This document shows, piece by piece, positions 17,573-26,674 of a DNA stretch of 64,000 nt (positions are counted from its first letter, which is position 1; each line of letters starts with the position of its first letter). The position numbers and the translations under genes were made by a program. The stretch comes from an uncultured Paracoccaceae bacterium (GTDB taxonomy: Bacteria; Pseudomonadota; Alphaproteobacteria; Rhodobacterales; Rhodobacteraceae). Under the pieces are notes generated by a model. It searched no databases and was not told the DNA's origin. It worked only from the letters and a program-made list of their open reading frames with translations. The stretch lies in NCBI GenBank assembly GCA_947500005.1, contig CANMQJ010000004.1, positions 214,442-278,441 on the forward strand. The letters run 5' to 3'.

Positions 17573-19351
17573 TCAAAGCGGCCAGATGAACGGAATGAGG
17601 GCCGAGGCCAGCATCCCCACCGTCAGGTTCAGCGGAATGCCCACCCGCATGAAATCGGTGAACTTGTAGCCGCCCGGGCCGTAGACCAGCATGTTGGTCT
17701 GGTACCCGATGGGTGTCGCGAAGCTGGCCGAGGCCGCCACCATCACCGCCACCACCAGCGGGCGGGGGTCGATGCCCATCGCCTCCCCCAGCCCGATGGC
17801 GATGGGCGTGACCACCACCGCCACCGCGTTGTTCGACACCAGCTCGGTCAGGATCGAAGTCAAAAGGTACACCGCCCAGATCACGAGGAAGGGCGGCAGC
17901 ATGGCCAGCCCCGGCGCCACCGCGTTCACGATCAGCTCCACCGCCCCCGACGCCTCCAACGCCTTGCCGACGGCCAGCATGGAAAAGATCAGCGTCAGCA
18001 AGCGGCCATCGACAAAGCCGAACGCCTCGTCCGCGTCGATGCAGCGCGTGATCAGCACCACCGCCACCGCGATCACCGACAGCGCCAGGATCGGTGCCAC
18101 GCCCAGCGCCGCCAGCACCACGATGCCCAGCAGCGCGCCGATGGCGACCGGCGCATGGCCCCGCCTGAACCCCCGCGCCGAGGGTTGCGAGACATCGACC
18201 ACCTCCATGTCGGCGGCCAGCCGCTGGATGTCCTCGGGCGCGCCTTCCAGCAGCAGCGTGTCGCCCACCTGCACCACCAGCTCGTCCAGCTGCCGGCCGA
18301 TATTCTGGTTCCGCCGGTGCGCCGCGAGCACGTAGACGCCGTAGCGGCGGCGCAGGCGCAACACCCCCAGGCTCTTGCCCACCATGCGGCAGCCCGGCGT
18401 GATCAGAACCTCGACCGTCTTCGTCTCCACCGCCGATACCTGGTCGACGCGCTTGAGCTCCTTGTTGCGTTGCAGGCTCAGCAACTCGGTCATCTGCGTG
18501 CGCAGCACCACCCGGTCGCCCACCTGCAACTCCACCCCCTTGAGGTTGCGCCTGAGCGAGGCATCGCCCCGGATCACGTCCACCAGCCGCACGCCGGGCC
18601 GTTTGAACAGCTGCACGCCCGTCACCTCGCGCCCCACCAGGTTGCTCTCGGGCGGGATGACGGCCTCGGTAAAGAACTTCATCCGCGAGCGGTCGGTCAG
18701 CATCTCGGCCATGCTGTCGCGCTTGGGCAGCAGGTACGGCCCGACGAAGCGCAGGTAGAGCATGCCATAGGCCACGATCGCGATGCCCAGGGGGGTCACC
18801 TCGAAGATGGTGAAGGGTTCCAGCCCCTGCGCCCGCGCCACGCCATCGACCAGCAGGTTGGTCGAGGTCCCGATCAGGGTCAGCGTCCCCCCCATGATCG
18901 CGCCATAGCTGAGCGGGATGAGCAGTTTCGACGACGGGATCTCCATCGTGCGCGCAATCTGGATGAAGACGGGGATCATCACCACCACGACCGGCGTATT
19001 CGACACCACCGCCGAGGCCAGAACCACGAACCCCATGAGCAGCCCCAGCGCGAAACGTGGGCTCGACTGCGCCTTGCGCTGCGCCAGCGAGGTGAAGGCG
19101 TCCAGCGCCCCGGTCCGCACGAGCGCGCCCATGATCAGGAACATCGCCGCGATGGTCCAGGGCGCGGGGTTCGACAGAACCTCCAGCCCCTCGCCATAGG
19201 GCAGCACCCCGGTTACCAGCATCAGCGCCACCCCGGTCAGCGCCACCACCTCGGTCGGAAAGGTCTCGCGCAGGAACAGCACGAACATCGCGGCCACGAT
19301 GCATAGCGTCAATATGGCGCTGCCGGTGTCCGTCAGGGGGAGATACTGCAT
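17573..19351 (-). CDS. SLC13-family permease with two TrkA-C domains
   Basis: A 592-residue anion permease of the same design as the one at 9888-11660: membrane blocks at about residues 1-200 and 390-592 and two TrkA-C domains at about 210-295 and 300-380. The halves carry SNTPVVVVMIPVF with GTSTNLLVDG and SNNAVAVVVTPIA with TPIGYQTNMLVYGPGG, as in sulfate- or dicarboxylate-type SLC13 proteins. No sulfur gene is adjacent. It is monocistronic on the minus strand as far as spacing shows. Confidence 0.9.
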   Translation of the reverse strand: MQYLPLTDTGSAILTLCIVAAMFVLFLRETFPTEVVALTGVALMLVTGVLPYGEGLEVLSNPAPWTIAAMFLIMGALVRTGALDAFTSLAQRKAQSSPRFALGLLMGFVVLASAVVSNTPVVVVMIPVFIQIARTMEIPSSKLLIPLSYGAIMGGTLTLIGTSTNLLVDGVARAQGLEPFTIFEVTPLGIAIVAYGMLYLRFVGPYLLPKRDSMAEMLTDRSRMKFFTEAVIPPESNLVGREVTGVQLFKRPGVRLVDVIRGDASLRRNLKGVELQVGDRVVLRTQMTELLSLQRNKELKRVDQVSAVETKTVEVLITPGCRMVGKSLGVLRLRRRYGVYVLAAHRRNQNIGRQLDELVVQVGDTLLLEGAPEDIQRLAADMEVVDVSQPSARGFRRGHAPVAIGALLGIVVLAALGVAPILALSVIAVAVVLITRCIDADEAFGFVDGRLLTLIFSMLAVGKALEASGAVELIVNAVAPGLAMLPPFLVIWAVYLLTSILTELVSNNAVAVVVTPIAIGLGEAMGIDPRPLVVAVMVAASASFATPIGYQTNMLVYGPGGYKFTDFMRVGIPLNLTVGMLASALIPFIWPL

Positions 19352-19387
19352 GAAGATTCGCGCGACCTCAAATGGGATGAAACGGGT

Positions 19388-20317
19388 CTAGGGGGCACTG
19401 TCCTGCATCGCATCGGCCTCCGCAAGCGTCTCCTGCGGGCGCGGCTGCACCAGGAACACACCCGCAAGCACAAGGCCCAGCGCCGCCCAGATATAGGGCG
19501 AATACCGCTCTCCCAGCAGCACCAGCGACCAGAACACGCCCGAAATCGTCACCACATAGCTCACCTGCGCGGCAAAGACCGGCCCCGCCTTCGCCACCAG
19601 CCAGACATAGCCGCAATAGACCGCCGCATGGATCACCGACGAGGCGAAAAAGGCCCGTTCCGGCGCGCCCCACGCCCGCCAGGGCGAGACGTACTGCCCC
19701 GATCCCAGCGCCACCGGCAGGGCGATCACCGCCCCCAGCACCGAGGCACCGAACAGCACCTGAATCGCGTCAAGCCCCCCGGTCCCCCACCGCGCGACGT
19801 AATTGCCCTCGAAGGCGTAGCAGGCCGGTCCCACCAGCGCGAGAGGGATCCAGGCCAGCATGGCGCGCTCGGGCAGGCTCGCCTCGGGCAGCACCAGGAT
19901 CAGCACACCCGCCAGCCCGGCCAGCAACCCCACCAGGCGCCGCGCGCTGAACCGCTCGAGCCCCAGCAGCAGCGCCATGGGGAAGGCCATCATCGGCACC
20001 AGCGAGATCAGGATCGACATCACCCCGGCCGGCAGATGCGCGATCGCCTTGTAACCGGCCGAGTTCGGAACGATCGTGCCTATCAGCGCAATCACAAGGC
20101 AGGCCACGAAGACCGGGCGCGTCATCGGAAAACCGCGCCCCGTCGCCAGCGAGACCCCCGCCATCGCCACCGCCCCGATCACCAGTTGCCAGAAGATCAG
20201 GCCAAGCGGCTGATACCCCGTACTCACCGCGATCTTGGTCAGCGGCTGCGTCATGCCCCACCCCATGCCCAGCGCCACCAATATGCCGGTGTAGAAGGAC
20301 AGTTCGCGTCGCGTCAC
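19388..20317 (-). CDS. DMT-superfamily (EamA) transporter
   Basis: This 309-residue protein with about ten hydrophobic helices in two EamA repeats is a drug/metabolite transporter of the inner membrane. Repeat 1 covers about residues 10-145 and repeat 2 about 155-290. The start at 20317 overlaps the stop of the YmdB-like gene by 4 bases, so the two genes are coupled. Substrate cannot be predicted; relatives export amino acids or small metabolites. Confidence 0.87.
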   Translation of the reverse strand: MTRRELSFYTGILVALGMGWGMTQPLTKIAVSTGYQPLGLIFWQLVIGAVAMAGVSLATGRGFPMTRPVFVACLVIALIGTIVPNSAGYKAIAHLPAGVMSILISLVPMMAFPMALLLGLERFSARRLVGLLAGLAGVLILVLPEASLPERAMLAWIPLALVGPACYAFEGNYVARWGTGGLDAIQVLFGASVLGAVIALPVALGSGQYVSPWRAWGAPERAFFASSVIHAAVYCGYVWLVAKAGPVFAAQVSYVVTISGVFWSLVLLGERYSPYIWAALGLVLAGVFLVQPRPQETLAEADAMQDSAP

Positions 20318-21126
20318 GGGGCCGCCTGCTCCAGCCGCCCACCGACGCGGATCATGCGCACCTTCGTCGCGGCGCCCGTGCGATCATCGGTCTCGACATA
20401 GACACCCGACAGCGTCGCCTCGCCCATCGCCGGGGTGAACCGGTCCTTGGTCATCCCGGTGATGAAGCGGCGCATCGGTTCGGCCTTGTCCATGCCGATC
20501 ACCGAATCGTAATCGCCGCACATGCCCGCATCGCTCTGGAACGCGGTCTGCCCGGGCAGGATCTGCGTGTCGGCGGTGGGCACATGGGTATGGGTGCCCA
20601 CGACAAGGCTTGCCCGCCCGTCGCAGAAATGGCCCATCGCCATCTTTTCCGAGGTCGCCTCGCAATGCATGTCCACGATCACCGCCTGCGCCTGTCCGCC
20701 GCGCGGATAGGTCTTGAGAACGGGCTCGATGGCCGAGAACGGGTCGTCATAGGGCCGCTTCATGAAGACCTGCCCCAGCACCTGCGCCACCAGCACCTTG
20801 CGCCCGCCCGGCGCGTGGAACAGGCGATGCCCCCGCCCCGGAGCGCCCTTGGCGTAGTTGATCGGGCGCACGATGCGGGATTCGGTCTCGATGAACTGCA
20901 TCATGTCCTTCTGGTCGAAAGCATGATCGCCCAGCGTCAGGCAATCCGCCCCCGCTTCCAGAAGCGCCCTGGCATGATCGGCCTTCAGCCCCATCCCGTT
21001 CGAGGCGTTCTCGCCGTTGACCACGACGAAATCCAGCCGCCACTCCGCCCGCAGACGCGGCAGATGTTCGGTCACCGCCGCGCGCCCGGCGCGGCCCATC
21101 ACGTCACCCAGAAACAAAATCTTCAT
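20314..21126 (-). CDS. TIGR00282/YmdB family metallophosphoesterase
   Basis: This 270-residue cytoplasmic phosphoesterase is of the YmdB family (2',3'-cAMP phosphodiesterase in Bacillus). Metal-binding motifs are in order: GDVMGRAGR (residue 7 on), [14 protein letters not shown] (where many members have GNH.WD) and [10 protein letters not shown]. The start at 21126 ([11 protein letters not shown]) is fixed by the first motif. It is coupled to the downstream EamA gene and read away from rnpB. Physiological substrate in this group is not settled. Confidence 0.9.
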   Translation of the reverse strand: MKILFLGDVMGRAGRAAVTEHLPRLRAEWRLDFVVVNGENASNGMGLKADHARALLEAGADCLTLGDHAFDQKDMMQFIETESRIVRPINYAKGAPGRGHRLFHAPGGRKVLVAQVLGQVFMKRPYDDPFSAIEPVLKTYPRGGQAQAVIVDMHCEATSEKMAMGHFCDGRASLVVGTHTHVPTADTQILPGQTAFQSDAGMCGDYDSVIGMDKAEPMRRFITGMTKDRFTPAMGEATLSGVYVETDDRTGAATKVRMIRVGGRLEQAAP

Positions 21127-21184
21127 GGCGACGGTCCTAGGCCCGGCGGCATCGCCGGGCAAGCCCCAATCGGCGTGTAAAGGC

Positions 21185-21212
21185 TTGACCGCGCGCCCGC
21201 CGCGGCATAGCT
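21185..21212 (+). promoter_or_regulatory. Sigma-70-type promoter of rnpB
   Basis: TTGACC (21185-21190) lies 16 bases before ATAGCT (21207-21212), and the RNase P RNA terminal helix begins about 7 bases further. The -10 hexamer is poor but the position is right for a stable RNA gene. Confidence 0.6.
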
Positions 21213-21218
21213 GCAAGG

Positions 21219-21618
21219 CGCGCGGAGGGCTGGATGGCCGCGTGGGGCGCAATCCCCGCGAGGAAAGTCCGGACTCCAAAAGGCAACGGTGCCGGGTAAC
21301 GCCCGGGCGGGGAAACCCGACGGAAAGCGCCACAGAAAACAGACCGCCCCGGCTTGCCGGGGCAAGGGTGAAACGGTGGGGTAAGAGCCCACCGCGCCGC
21401 TGGCAACAGTGGCGGCACGGCAAGCCCCACCGGGAGCAATGCCGAATAGGATCCCCGCGCGGGCCGGTCGGGCAACCGATACCGCCGCTAGGCTCGCCTT
21501 TGCCGAGAGGGATCGGGTTGGCAGCTAGAGCCGCGCAGCGATGCGCGGCCCAGAGGAATGGTCATCCAAGGGGGGTCCGCCCCCCGGGACAAAATCCGGC
21601 TTACAGGCCCTCCGCGCG
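21219..21618 (+). ncRNA. rnpB: RNase P RNA, bacterial class A
   Basis: The catalytic RNA of RNase P, which trims tRNA 5' ends. Recognised by the conserved core GAGGAAAGTCCGGACTCC near 21260, the ACAGAAA and GTAAGAGCCCACCGC segments, and the 3' core GGGACAAAATCCGGCTTACA near 21587-21604. The terminal P1 helix pairs GCGCGGAGGG (21220-21229) with CCCTCCGCGC (21608-21617). About 400 nucleotides, the usual size. A run of T follows P1 at 21620-21624 and likely ends transcription. Any protein frame through this interval is spurious. Confidence 0.96.
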
Positions 21619-21640
21619 TATTTTTCCGGCCCGCTCCCAC

Positions 21641-21668
21641 TTGACTCGGGGGCCGGGAGGCGTAAAAG
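21641..21668 (+). promoter_or_regulatory. Promoter candidate for rpmG
   Basis: TTGACT (21641-21646), a 16-base spacer and TAAAAG (21663-21668) lie 60 bases upstream of the rpmG start, just past the rnpB end. The -35 is near consensus. Confidence 0.5.
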
Positions 21669-21727
21669 CGCACGCTCAAGAGGATTCAACCGAAAGGCCC
21701 CTGCCTTTTCGGACGCAGGAGAAAACC

Positions 21728-21895
21728 ATGGCGAAGCCGACGACAATCAAGATCCGTCTGAACTCGACCGCGGGCACGGGCCACTTCTACGTGACCAAGA
21801 AGAACGCGCGGACGATGACCGAGAAAATGACCATCCGGAAATACGACCCGGTCGTGCGCAAGCACGTCGAGTACAAGGAAGGCAAGATCAAGTAA
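21728..21895 (+). CDS. rpmG: 50S ribosomal protein L33
   Basis: A 55-residue ribosomal protein L33 of the alphaproteobacterial, cysteine-free type, beginning [20 protein letters not shown] and ending EGKIK. No zinc-binding CxxC is present, so it is the zinc-independent form. The start at 21728 follows a GGAGAAAACC ribosome site. It stands alone, with its own promoter candidate and a clear terminator. The open frame extending upstream through rnpB is not coding. Confidence 0.97.
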   Translation: MAKPTTIKIRLNSTAGTGHFYVTKKNARTMTEKMTIRKYDPVVRKHVEYKEGKIK

Positions 21896-21929
21896 GCGCC
21901 ACGCGGCCTTCTTGCCGAAAGAGGAACGG

Positions 21930-21960
21930 GGGCTGCGCGATCGCGCGGCCCTTTTCTTTT
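21930..21960 (+). terminator. Rho-independent terminator of rpmG
   Basis: GGGCTGCGCG (21930-21939) pairs with CGCGCGGCCC (21942-21951), with one T-G pair, followed by CTTTTCTTTT. It lies 35 bases after the rpmG stop. Confidence 0.85.
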
Positions 21961-22087
21961 GGCTCCCCTCCCCGCCACGAACCCGCCGATCCCCCGGCAT
22001 CGCCGCGTTTGATCGCCCGCCAGCTTGCTGTAATCTGTCCGCGGACCCCGGCACTCTGCGCCGGTCTCAACGGTACGGACAGCTGAA

Positions 22088-22516
22088 ATGACCATCCACG
22101 ACTTCATGGCCGCCTACAAACGCGTATGGGAGGCGCAGGATTCCGAAGGGTTCGCCGCCCTCTTCACGCCGGACGGCCAATACCACAACACCCCCTTCCA
22201 GGTGCAGGCCACGCCGGAGGCGCGCGCCGCCTACTGGGACAGGATCAAGCTGCAGAACGACATCTCGCTGCGCTACGAAGTCCTGGCCGAAACGCCCGAT
22301 GGCGGCATCGCGCACTGGAACGTCACCTACCAGGTCGCCTCCGAGGAGTTGTTCGAGATCTGGGCCAGATCGACCGGCACCGGCCTGCCCGACCGGCAAC
22401 CGGGCGATCCCCTGCCCCGCATGGAACTCGACGGAACGCTCACCGCCCGGTTTGCCCCGGACGGGCTCGCCTCCGAGGTGCGGATCTGGTGGCATTCCCG
22501 CCCCCTGCCCGGCTGA
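22088..22516 (+). CDS. SnoaL-like/NTF2-fold protein
   Basis: A 142-residue small protein whose start (IHDFMAAYKRVWEAQDSEGFAALFTPDGQYH) and middle fit the SnoaL-like NTF2 cone fold used by many small isomerases, hydratases and binding proteins. There is no signal peptide. The family does not indicate a substrate. It is followed after 89 bases by a lipoprotein gene on the same strand. Confidence 0.7.
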   Translation: MTIHDFMAAYKRVWEAQDSEGFAALFTPDGQYHNTPFQVQATPEARAAYWDRIKLQNDISLRYEVLAETPDGGIAHWNVTYQVASEELFEIWARSTGTGLPDRQPGDPLPRMELDGTLTARFAPDGLASEVRIWWHSRPLPG

Positions 22517-22605
22517 CCGGCGCGGGCGGGGCCAAGGCGCAGCTTGCCACGGGGGCCGCGCTGCGCTTAGGCTGGCACATGCTGCCACAGAAGACCCTGA
22601 CCGAC

Positions 22606-23109
22606 ATGCGAAAACTGCTTCTCTCCGCCCTAGCCCTCGCGCTGCTCCCTGCCTGCGAGACGATTTTCCACAAGGAGGGCGTCGGCTTCACCGGGCTCGA
22701 TGGCGAACCGCGCACCATCGCCGACGCGCCCACTGCCGTCGACGTGACCCGCGCCATCAACGTGCCCGCAGCCCTGGCCACCCGCCCGACGATCCGCGTG
22801 CAGGTCGATGCGACCGACCTCGCGGGCCTTGCAGCCGCCGCCATCGCCGCGGGCGGCCGCACGCCGCTGACAGCGGTGGAGGTGGGTGGCACGAACCGGA
22901 CGCTCATGCTCTCGAACGTGCAGGCCAACGCCGTGCTCTTCGCCGTTCTGCGCACGCCCGAGGGCGACCTGGCGCGGATCGAGGACGAGGCCGAGGCCGC
23001 CTTCACCGCCTCGGTGCCACGGCTGACCGGATGCCTCGTCGCCGGCAATGCCTACCGGACGGGCAGCGCCCGCAATGGCGGGCTCGCGGTGCCGCTCAAC
23101 TGCAACTGA
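22606..23109 (+). CDS. Small lipoprotein of unknown function
   Basis: This 167-residue protein has a lipoprotein signal MRKLLLSALALALLPAC, cleavage before Cys17, so it is probably an outer- or inner-membrane-anchored periplasmic protein. The mature part is Ala-rich with two later cysteines (GCLVAG and LNCN) that could form a disulfide. An earlier in-frame ATG at 22579 would give a poorer signal peptide, so 22606 is preferred. No family recognised. Confidence 0.75.
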   Translation: MRKLLLSALALALLPACETIFHKEGVGFTGLDGEPRTIADAPTAVDVTRAINVPAALATRPTIRVQVDATDLAGLAAAAIAAGGRTPLTAVEVGGTNRTLMLSNVQANAVLFAVLRTPEGDLARIEDEAEAAFTASVPRLTGCLVAGNAYRTGSARNGGLAVPLNCN

Positions 23110-23126
23110 CCGCAGGTCGATGCAAC

Positions 23127-23160
23127 GAAACAGGCGGGCCCCGAGGGACCCGCCTGTTTC
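23127..23160. terminator. Bidirectional terminator between lipoprotein gene and yccA-like gene
   Basis: A perfect 12-bp stem, GAAACAGGCGGG (23127-23138) with CCCGCCTGTTTC (23149-23160), flanked by short A and T tracts, sits between convergent genes ending at 23109 and 23180. Confidence 0.85.
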
Positions 23161-23179
23161 TTGTCCGAGGGAACGGACG

Positions 23180-23956
23180 TTATTCGCGATTGCCGAACAG
23201 CTGAAGCAGCATCATGAACATGTTGATGAAGTCCAGGTACAGGCTCAGCGCGCCCATGATGGCCGCCTTGCCCAGCCATTCCTGGTCGCCATGCGCGGCA
23301 TGCTGGATGTACTCGTTCTTGATCCGCTGCGTGTCATAGGCGGTCAGGCCGGCAAAGATCAGAACACCGATCACAGAGATCGCGAAGGCCATCGCCGAGG
23401 AGGCGAGGAAGATGTTCACGATCGAGGCCACGATCAGACCGATCAGGCCCATGATCAGGAAGGTGCCCATGCCCGACAGGTCCTTCTTCGTGGTGTAGCC
23501 CACGAGCGACAGACCGGCAAAGGCAATGGAGGTGATCAGAAAGACCTGCGCGATCGATTCACCGGTGAACACCAGGAAGATCGAGCTGATCGACACACCC
23601 ATGACCAGGGCGAACACGTAGAAGATCAGCTGCGCCGCAGCCGCCGACAGCCGGTTCACCGCCGCGCCGAAACCGAAGACGAAGATCAGCGGGGCGAACA
23701 TCACCACCCATTTCAGCGGCGAGGCGTAAAGCGCATAGCCCAACTGGGTCAGGTACTTGCCCTCGCCAAGCTGGCCTGCCGCCGCCGAGGGATCCGCGGT
23801 CACCGCAAGGCCCGAAAGCGCCCAGGCCGCGGCAAATGTGATGAGCATGCCCACGGACATCGTGCCGTAGACCTTGTTCATATGGGCGCGCAGGCCCTCA
23901 TCAATCTGGGCGGTGCGGGCGCCCGCCGCCGTCCGGATCGTATCGAATTGTGCCAT
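23180..23956 (-). CDS. Bax inhibitor-1/YccA family membrane protein
   Basis: This 258-residue inner-membrane protein has seven predicted helices and a charged N-terminus that begins MAQFDTIRTAAGARTAQIDEG. It matches the BI-1/YccA family, which includes pH-gated calcium-leak channels and modulators of the FtsH protease. The signature FSLYLDFINMFMMLLQLFGNR appears here as LSLYLDFINMFMMLL at the C-terminus. A perfect 11-bp hairpin lies in its 5' leader, between it and the DUF1127 gene upstream on the same strand. Confidence 0.93.
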   Translation of the reverse strand: MAQFDTIRTAAGARTAQIDEGLRAHMNKVYGTMSVGMLITFAAAWALSGLAVTADPSAAAGQLGEGKYLTQLGYALYASPLKWVVMFAPLIFVFGFGAAVNRLSAAAAQLIFYVFALVMGVSISSIFLVFTGESIAQVFLITSIAFAGLSLVGYTTKKDLSGMGTFLIMGLIGLIVASIVNIFLASSAMAFAISVIGVLIFAGLTAYDTQRIKNEYIQHAAHGDQEWLGKAAIMGALSLYLDFINMFMMLLQLFGNRE

Positions 23957-24001
23957 TCAGGGTCTCCATCCATACGCTTTGCGCGCCGACGGGGAATACC
24001 C

Positions 24002-24039
24002 GGCGGCTCTCCGCTCAAATATCGGAGAGGAGAGCCGCC
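24002..24039 (-). promoter_or_regulatory. 11-bp perfect hairpin between DUF1127 gene and yccA-like gene
   Basis: GGCGGCTCTCC (24002-24012) pairs perfectly with GGAGAGCCGCC (24029-24039). On the minus strand the 5' arm runs into the loop as CTCTCCTCTCC, a pyrimidine stretch able to pair with a Shine-Dalgarno sequence. There is no T tract, so it is not a typical terminator. It could be a leader structure or a small RNA made from the DUF1127 3' region. Confidence 0.55.
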
Positions 24040-24125
24040 AATTCAAGTGTTTCCGCTCCGAATGCTGTACGGGGAATGCAACAATTTTGCGCGTCATGCG
24101 TTCTGACCGCGCCGAGTTCGGCCAT

Positions 24126-24332
24126 TCAGTCCCGCCAGGTCTCGGGCGCGTCCCAGAAGGGGCGTGCCGCCTCGGCCCGTGCGGCCTCGCGGCTGACGCC
24201 GATATCCTCCAGCGCCGCATCGTCGAGACGTTCCAGCGCCCGGCGTTGCCGCCAGACCGAGAAAAGCCGTGCAATCCGGCCGCCTTGGCGCCGGGACCGG
24301 GAGAGGGGCAGTTGCGTTGAGAGCATGGACAT
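24126..24332 (-). CDS. DUF1127 domain protein
   Basis: This 68-residue, Arg-rich protein has the YjiS-like DUF1127 core WRQRRALERLDDAALEDIGV at about residues 28-47, followed by SREAARAEAARPFWDA. Small DUF1127 proteins in Rhodobacter and Agrobacterium bind RNA and affect phosphate and carbon metabolism and stress sRNA turnover (for example CcaF1). The start at 24332 is supported by an AAGGAA ribosome site. It diverges from the LysR gene, and a hairpin element follows it. Confidence 0.88.
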   Translation of the reverse strand: MSMLSTQLPLSRSRRQGGRIARLFSVWRQRRALERLDDAALEDIGVSREAARAEAARPFWDAPETWRD

Positions 24333-24458
24333 GGCGGGGTTCCTTTCAGCTTCGGTGATACAAGATCGACCTCCATCAATCTCCTTGAACCATATGGCGA
24401 TCCGTGATCCATTAGGGAAACGAATGTTCATGATGCCCGCCATCAAGGTTCTTGATTC

Positions 24459-25343
24459 ATGCGAAACCTCGACATCACCACCCTGCGCTCTTTCGTCGCC
24501 GTGGCCGATCACGGCGGTGTGACCCGCGCCGCCGGCTTCCTGCACCTGACGCAATCGGCCGTCTCGATGCAGCTCAAGCGGCTGGAGGAGCTTCTGGGCC
24601 TCGACCTGCTCGACCGCTCGGGCCGAACCATCGCGCTCACCCCCTCGGGCGAGCAGCTGCTGGCCTATGCCCGTCGCATGGTGGCCCTGAACGACGAGGT
24701 GATCGGCCGGCTCACCGACCAGGCCTATGAGGGCGAACTGGCGCTCGGCGTGCCGCATGACATCGTCTATCCGGCGATTCCGCGCGCCATGCAGCGGTTC
24801 AACGCGCTCTATCCCCGCGTGAACGTGAATCTCACCACCACGAACACCCGCCACCTCAAGGAGGAATTCGCCCGTGGCGCCTTCGACCTGATCCTGACCA
24901 CCGAAAGCGCCGCCGGAGAGGGCGGCGAGACCATCCACCACATGCCGCTGCGCTGGGTCGGGGCGCGCGACGGTTCGGTCTGGCGGCAGCGCCCGCTGCG
25001 GATCGGGTTCTGCCGCAACTGCATCTTCCGCGCCACGGCCATCGCGGCGCTCGACGCCGAGGGGATCGACTGGGAAATGGCGCTGGACAGCGATTCCGAC
25101 CGCACGGTCGAGGCGACCGTCTCCGCCGATCTGGCGGTCGGCGTGCTGCTCGAGGGCACCCAGCCCAGCCACCAGGAGGTGATCGACCATGACGGAACGC
25201 TGCCCGACCTGCCGGTGCAGCACATCAACCTCTACGGCGCCGAGCGCACCCGCGCCCCTTACGTCGAAGAACTGGCCAGCCTCATCCGGCAGGGATTTGC
25301 CCCCCTCGCGACGCAGGCCCGCCCGATCCGCGCGGCGGGTTAA
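24459..25343 (+). CDS. LysR-family transcriptional regulator
   Basis: This 294-residue regulator has an N-terminal winged helix-turn-helix (residues about 5-64, FVAVADHGGVTRAAGFLHLTQSAVSMQLKRLE, broken here only for reference to family signature) and a periplasmic-binding-like effector domain (about 90-290). LysR proteins usually regulate a divergent neighbour; here that is the DUF1127 gene, 126 bases away. Its 3' end overlaps the convergent quinone reductase by 4 bases. Effector unknown. Confidence 0.92.
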   Translation: MRNLDITTLRSFVAVADHGGVTRAAGFLHLTQSAVSMQLKRLEELLGLDLLDRSGRTIALTPSGEQLLAYARRMVALNDEVIGRLTDQAYEGELALGVPHDIVYPAIPRAMQRFNALYPRVNVNLTTTNTRHLKEEFARGAFDLILTTESAAGEGGETIHHMPLRWVGARDGSVWRQRPLRIGFCRNCIFRATAIAALDAEGIDWEMALDSDSDRTVEATVSADLAVGVLLEGTQPSHQEVIDHDGTLPDLPVQHINLYGAERTRAPYVEELASLIRQGFAPLATQARPIRAAG

Positions 25344-26296
25344 ACGGTAATCACCACCTTGCCGGTCGATTTCCGGGCCCGCAGCAGCTCCATCCCCTCG
25401 ACCGCGCGCTCCAGCGGCAGGGTATGGCTGACATGCGGGCGGATGCGCCCCTCGGCAGCCCAGCGGAATACCGTGGCAAAACTTTCGCGCAACACCTCGG
25501 GCCGGAATTTCAGATAGCCGCCGATATAGACACCGATCACCGTCAGGTTCTTGACCAGCAGGTGATTGGCCGGGATCTGCGGCACCTCGCCCCCGGCAAA
25601 GCCGATCGGCAACAGCCGCCCCTCGGGATTGGTCGCCCGGAACGCCGCCTTGAAGACATCGCCCCCGATCGCGTCATAGACGACGTCGGCGCCGCCCAGG
25701 TCCAGCACCCGCGCGCGCAGGTCCTCCTCCGCGTCGATCAGGTGGTCGGCCCCCGCCCTGCGCGCCACCTCCAGCTTCTCGGCCCCGCGCGCCTGCGCGA
25801 TCACCCGCGCGCCCATCAGCTTTCCGACTTCCACCGCCGTCAGACCGACGCCGCCCGCCGCGCCGGTGACCAGCAGCGTCTCGCCCGGCAGCAACCGCGC
25901 CCGGTGATCCAGCGCCAGCAGCGTCGTGCCATAGGCGATGGGCAGCGCCGCGCCATGCTCGAAACTCATCCCTTCGGGCAGCGGCACGGCGCGGTCGGCC
26001 TCGAACACGCCATATTCGGCCAGCCCGCCCTGCCCCGAATAGACGGCGATTCGCGTTCCGGGCGACGGCTCGACAACCCCTTCGCCCGTTTCGACCACCT
26101 CCCCGGCCACCTCCATGCCCAGCGTGAACGGCACGTCAGGCGTGTCCTGATAGGTCCCTTTCTGCATCAGGAGATCGGCGAAATTCAGCCCACAGGCGCG
26201 GATTCGGACCAGGATCTGCCCCACCCCCGGCACGGGCCGCGCCACATCAACCAGCGCGGGCGCCTCCCCTGCGCGCTCGATTCTCACTGCAAGCAT
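25340..26296 (-). CDS. NADPH:quinone oxidoreductase-like zinc-free MDR enzyme
   Basis: This 318-residue medium-chain dehydrogenase/reductase of the quinone-oxidoreductase (QOR) group has a GroES-like N-terminal domain (ACGLNFADLLMQKGTYQ) and a Rossmann domain with the nucleotide motif VTGAAGGVGLTAVEVGK at about residues 142-158. The catalytic and structural zinc cysteines of alcohol dehydrogenases are absent. It probably reduces quinones or enoyl compounds with NADPH. It is transcribed alone and converges on the LysR gene. Confidence 0.88.
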   Translation of the reverse strand: MLAVRIERAGEAPALVDVARPVPGVGQILVRIRACGLNFADLLMQKGTYQDTPDVPFTLGMEVAGEVVETGEGVVEPSPGTRIAVYSGQGGLAEYGVFEADRAVPLPEGMSFEHGAALPIAYGTTLLALDHRARLLPGETLLVTGAAGGVGLTAVEVGKLMGARVIAQARGAEKLEVARRAGADHLIDAEEDLRARVLDLGGADVVYDAIGGDVFKAAFRATNPEGRLLPIGFAGGEVPQIPANHLLVKNLTVIGVYIGGYLKFRPEVLRESFATVFRWAAEGRIRPHVSHTLPLERAVEGMELLRARKSTGKVVITV

Positions 26297-26674
26297 GTCC
26301 CGTACCCTCTTGTTCAGACGCCAGTTAATGCCTCAGGCCCCCGGCCTGTCAAATCCCGCCAGCAGGGATCGCGCGGCATGGCCCCTCTCCGCGCAAGACA
26401 TTTTTCATAAACGCGCGCCACGCCCCGTCTCATGCGGATCCGCACGGAAAGCCCTACAACCAAAGGTTTCCGACCGAGACCCGTCATTCAACCAACTTGA
26501 TTTGATGTGCGAAATTCGCGATATTTCCATCCACGTTGCGGTTCGGGTTTCAGGGTCACAGGCGGGACTGTCTTCAGCATTTCCTGGAAGGCTTTTCAAC
26601 GCCATCTTCCGGATTTCCCGGGTCCGAACGGTGAAGAGGTTGAAGTTTCCAAGTTTGACATGAGGAGATTGTTC
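26297..26674. other. 378-bp intergenic region with a GCGAA-A-TTCGC dyad
   Basis: No convincing gene lies here. The region upstream of the XRE gene has locally lower GC than its surroundings. It contains GCGAA-A-TTCGC (26509-26519), a small inverted repeat of the kind bound by XRE or LysR regulators. It probably holds the promoters of the divergent quinone reductase and XRE genes. Confidence 0.45.

Noticed and set aside
17567..19306. 579-codon plus-strand frame opposite the second SLC13 permease
   Set aside because: The translation is a His/Gln/Arg/Asp shadow; the minus-strand frame is a clear permease.
21017..21727. Open frame upstream of rpmG through the rnpB region
   Set aside because: This interval is RNase P RNA; the L33 protein begins at 21728.
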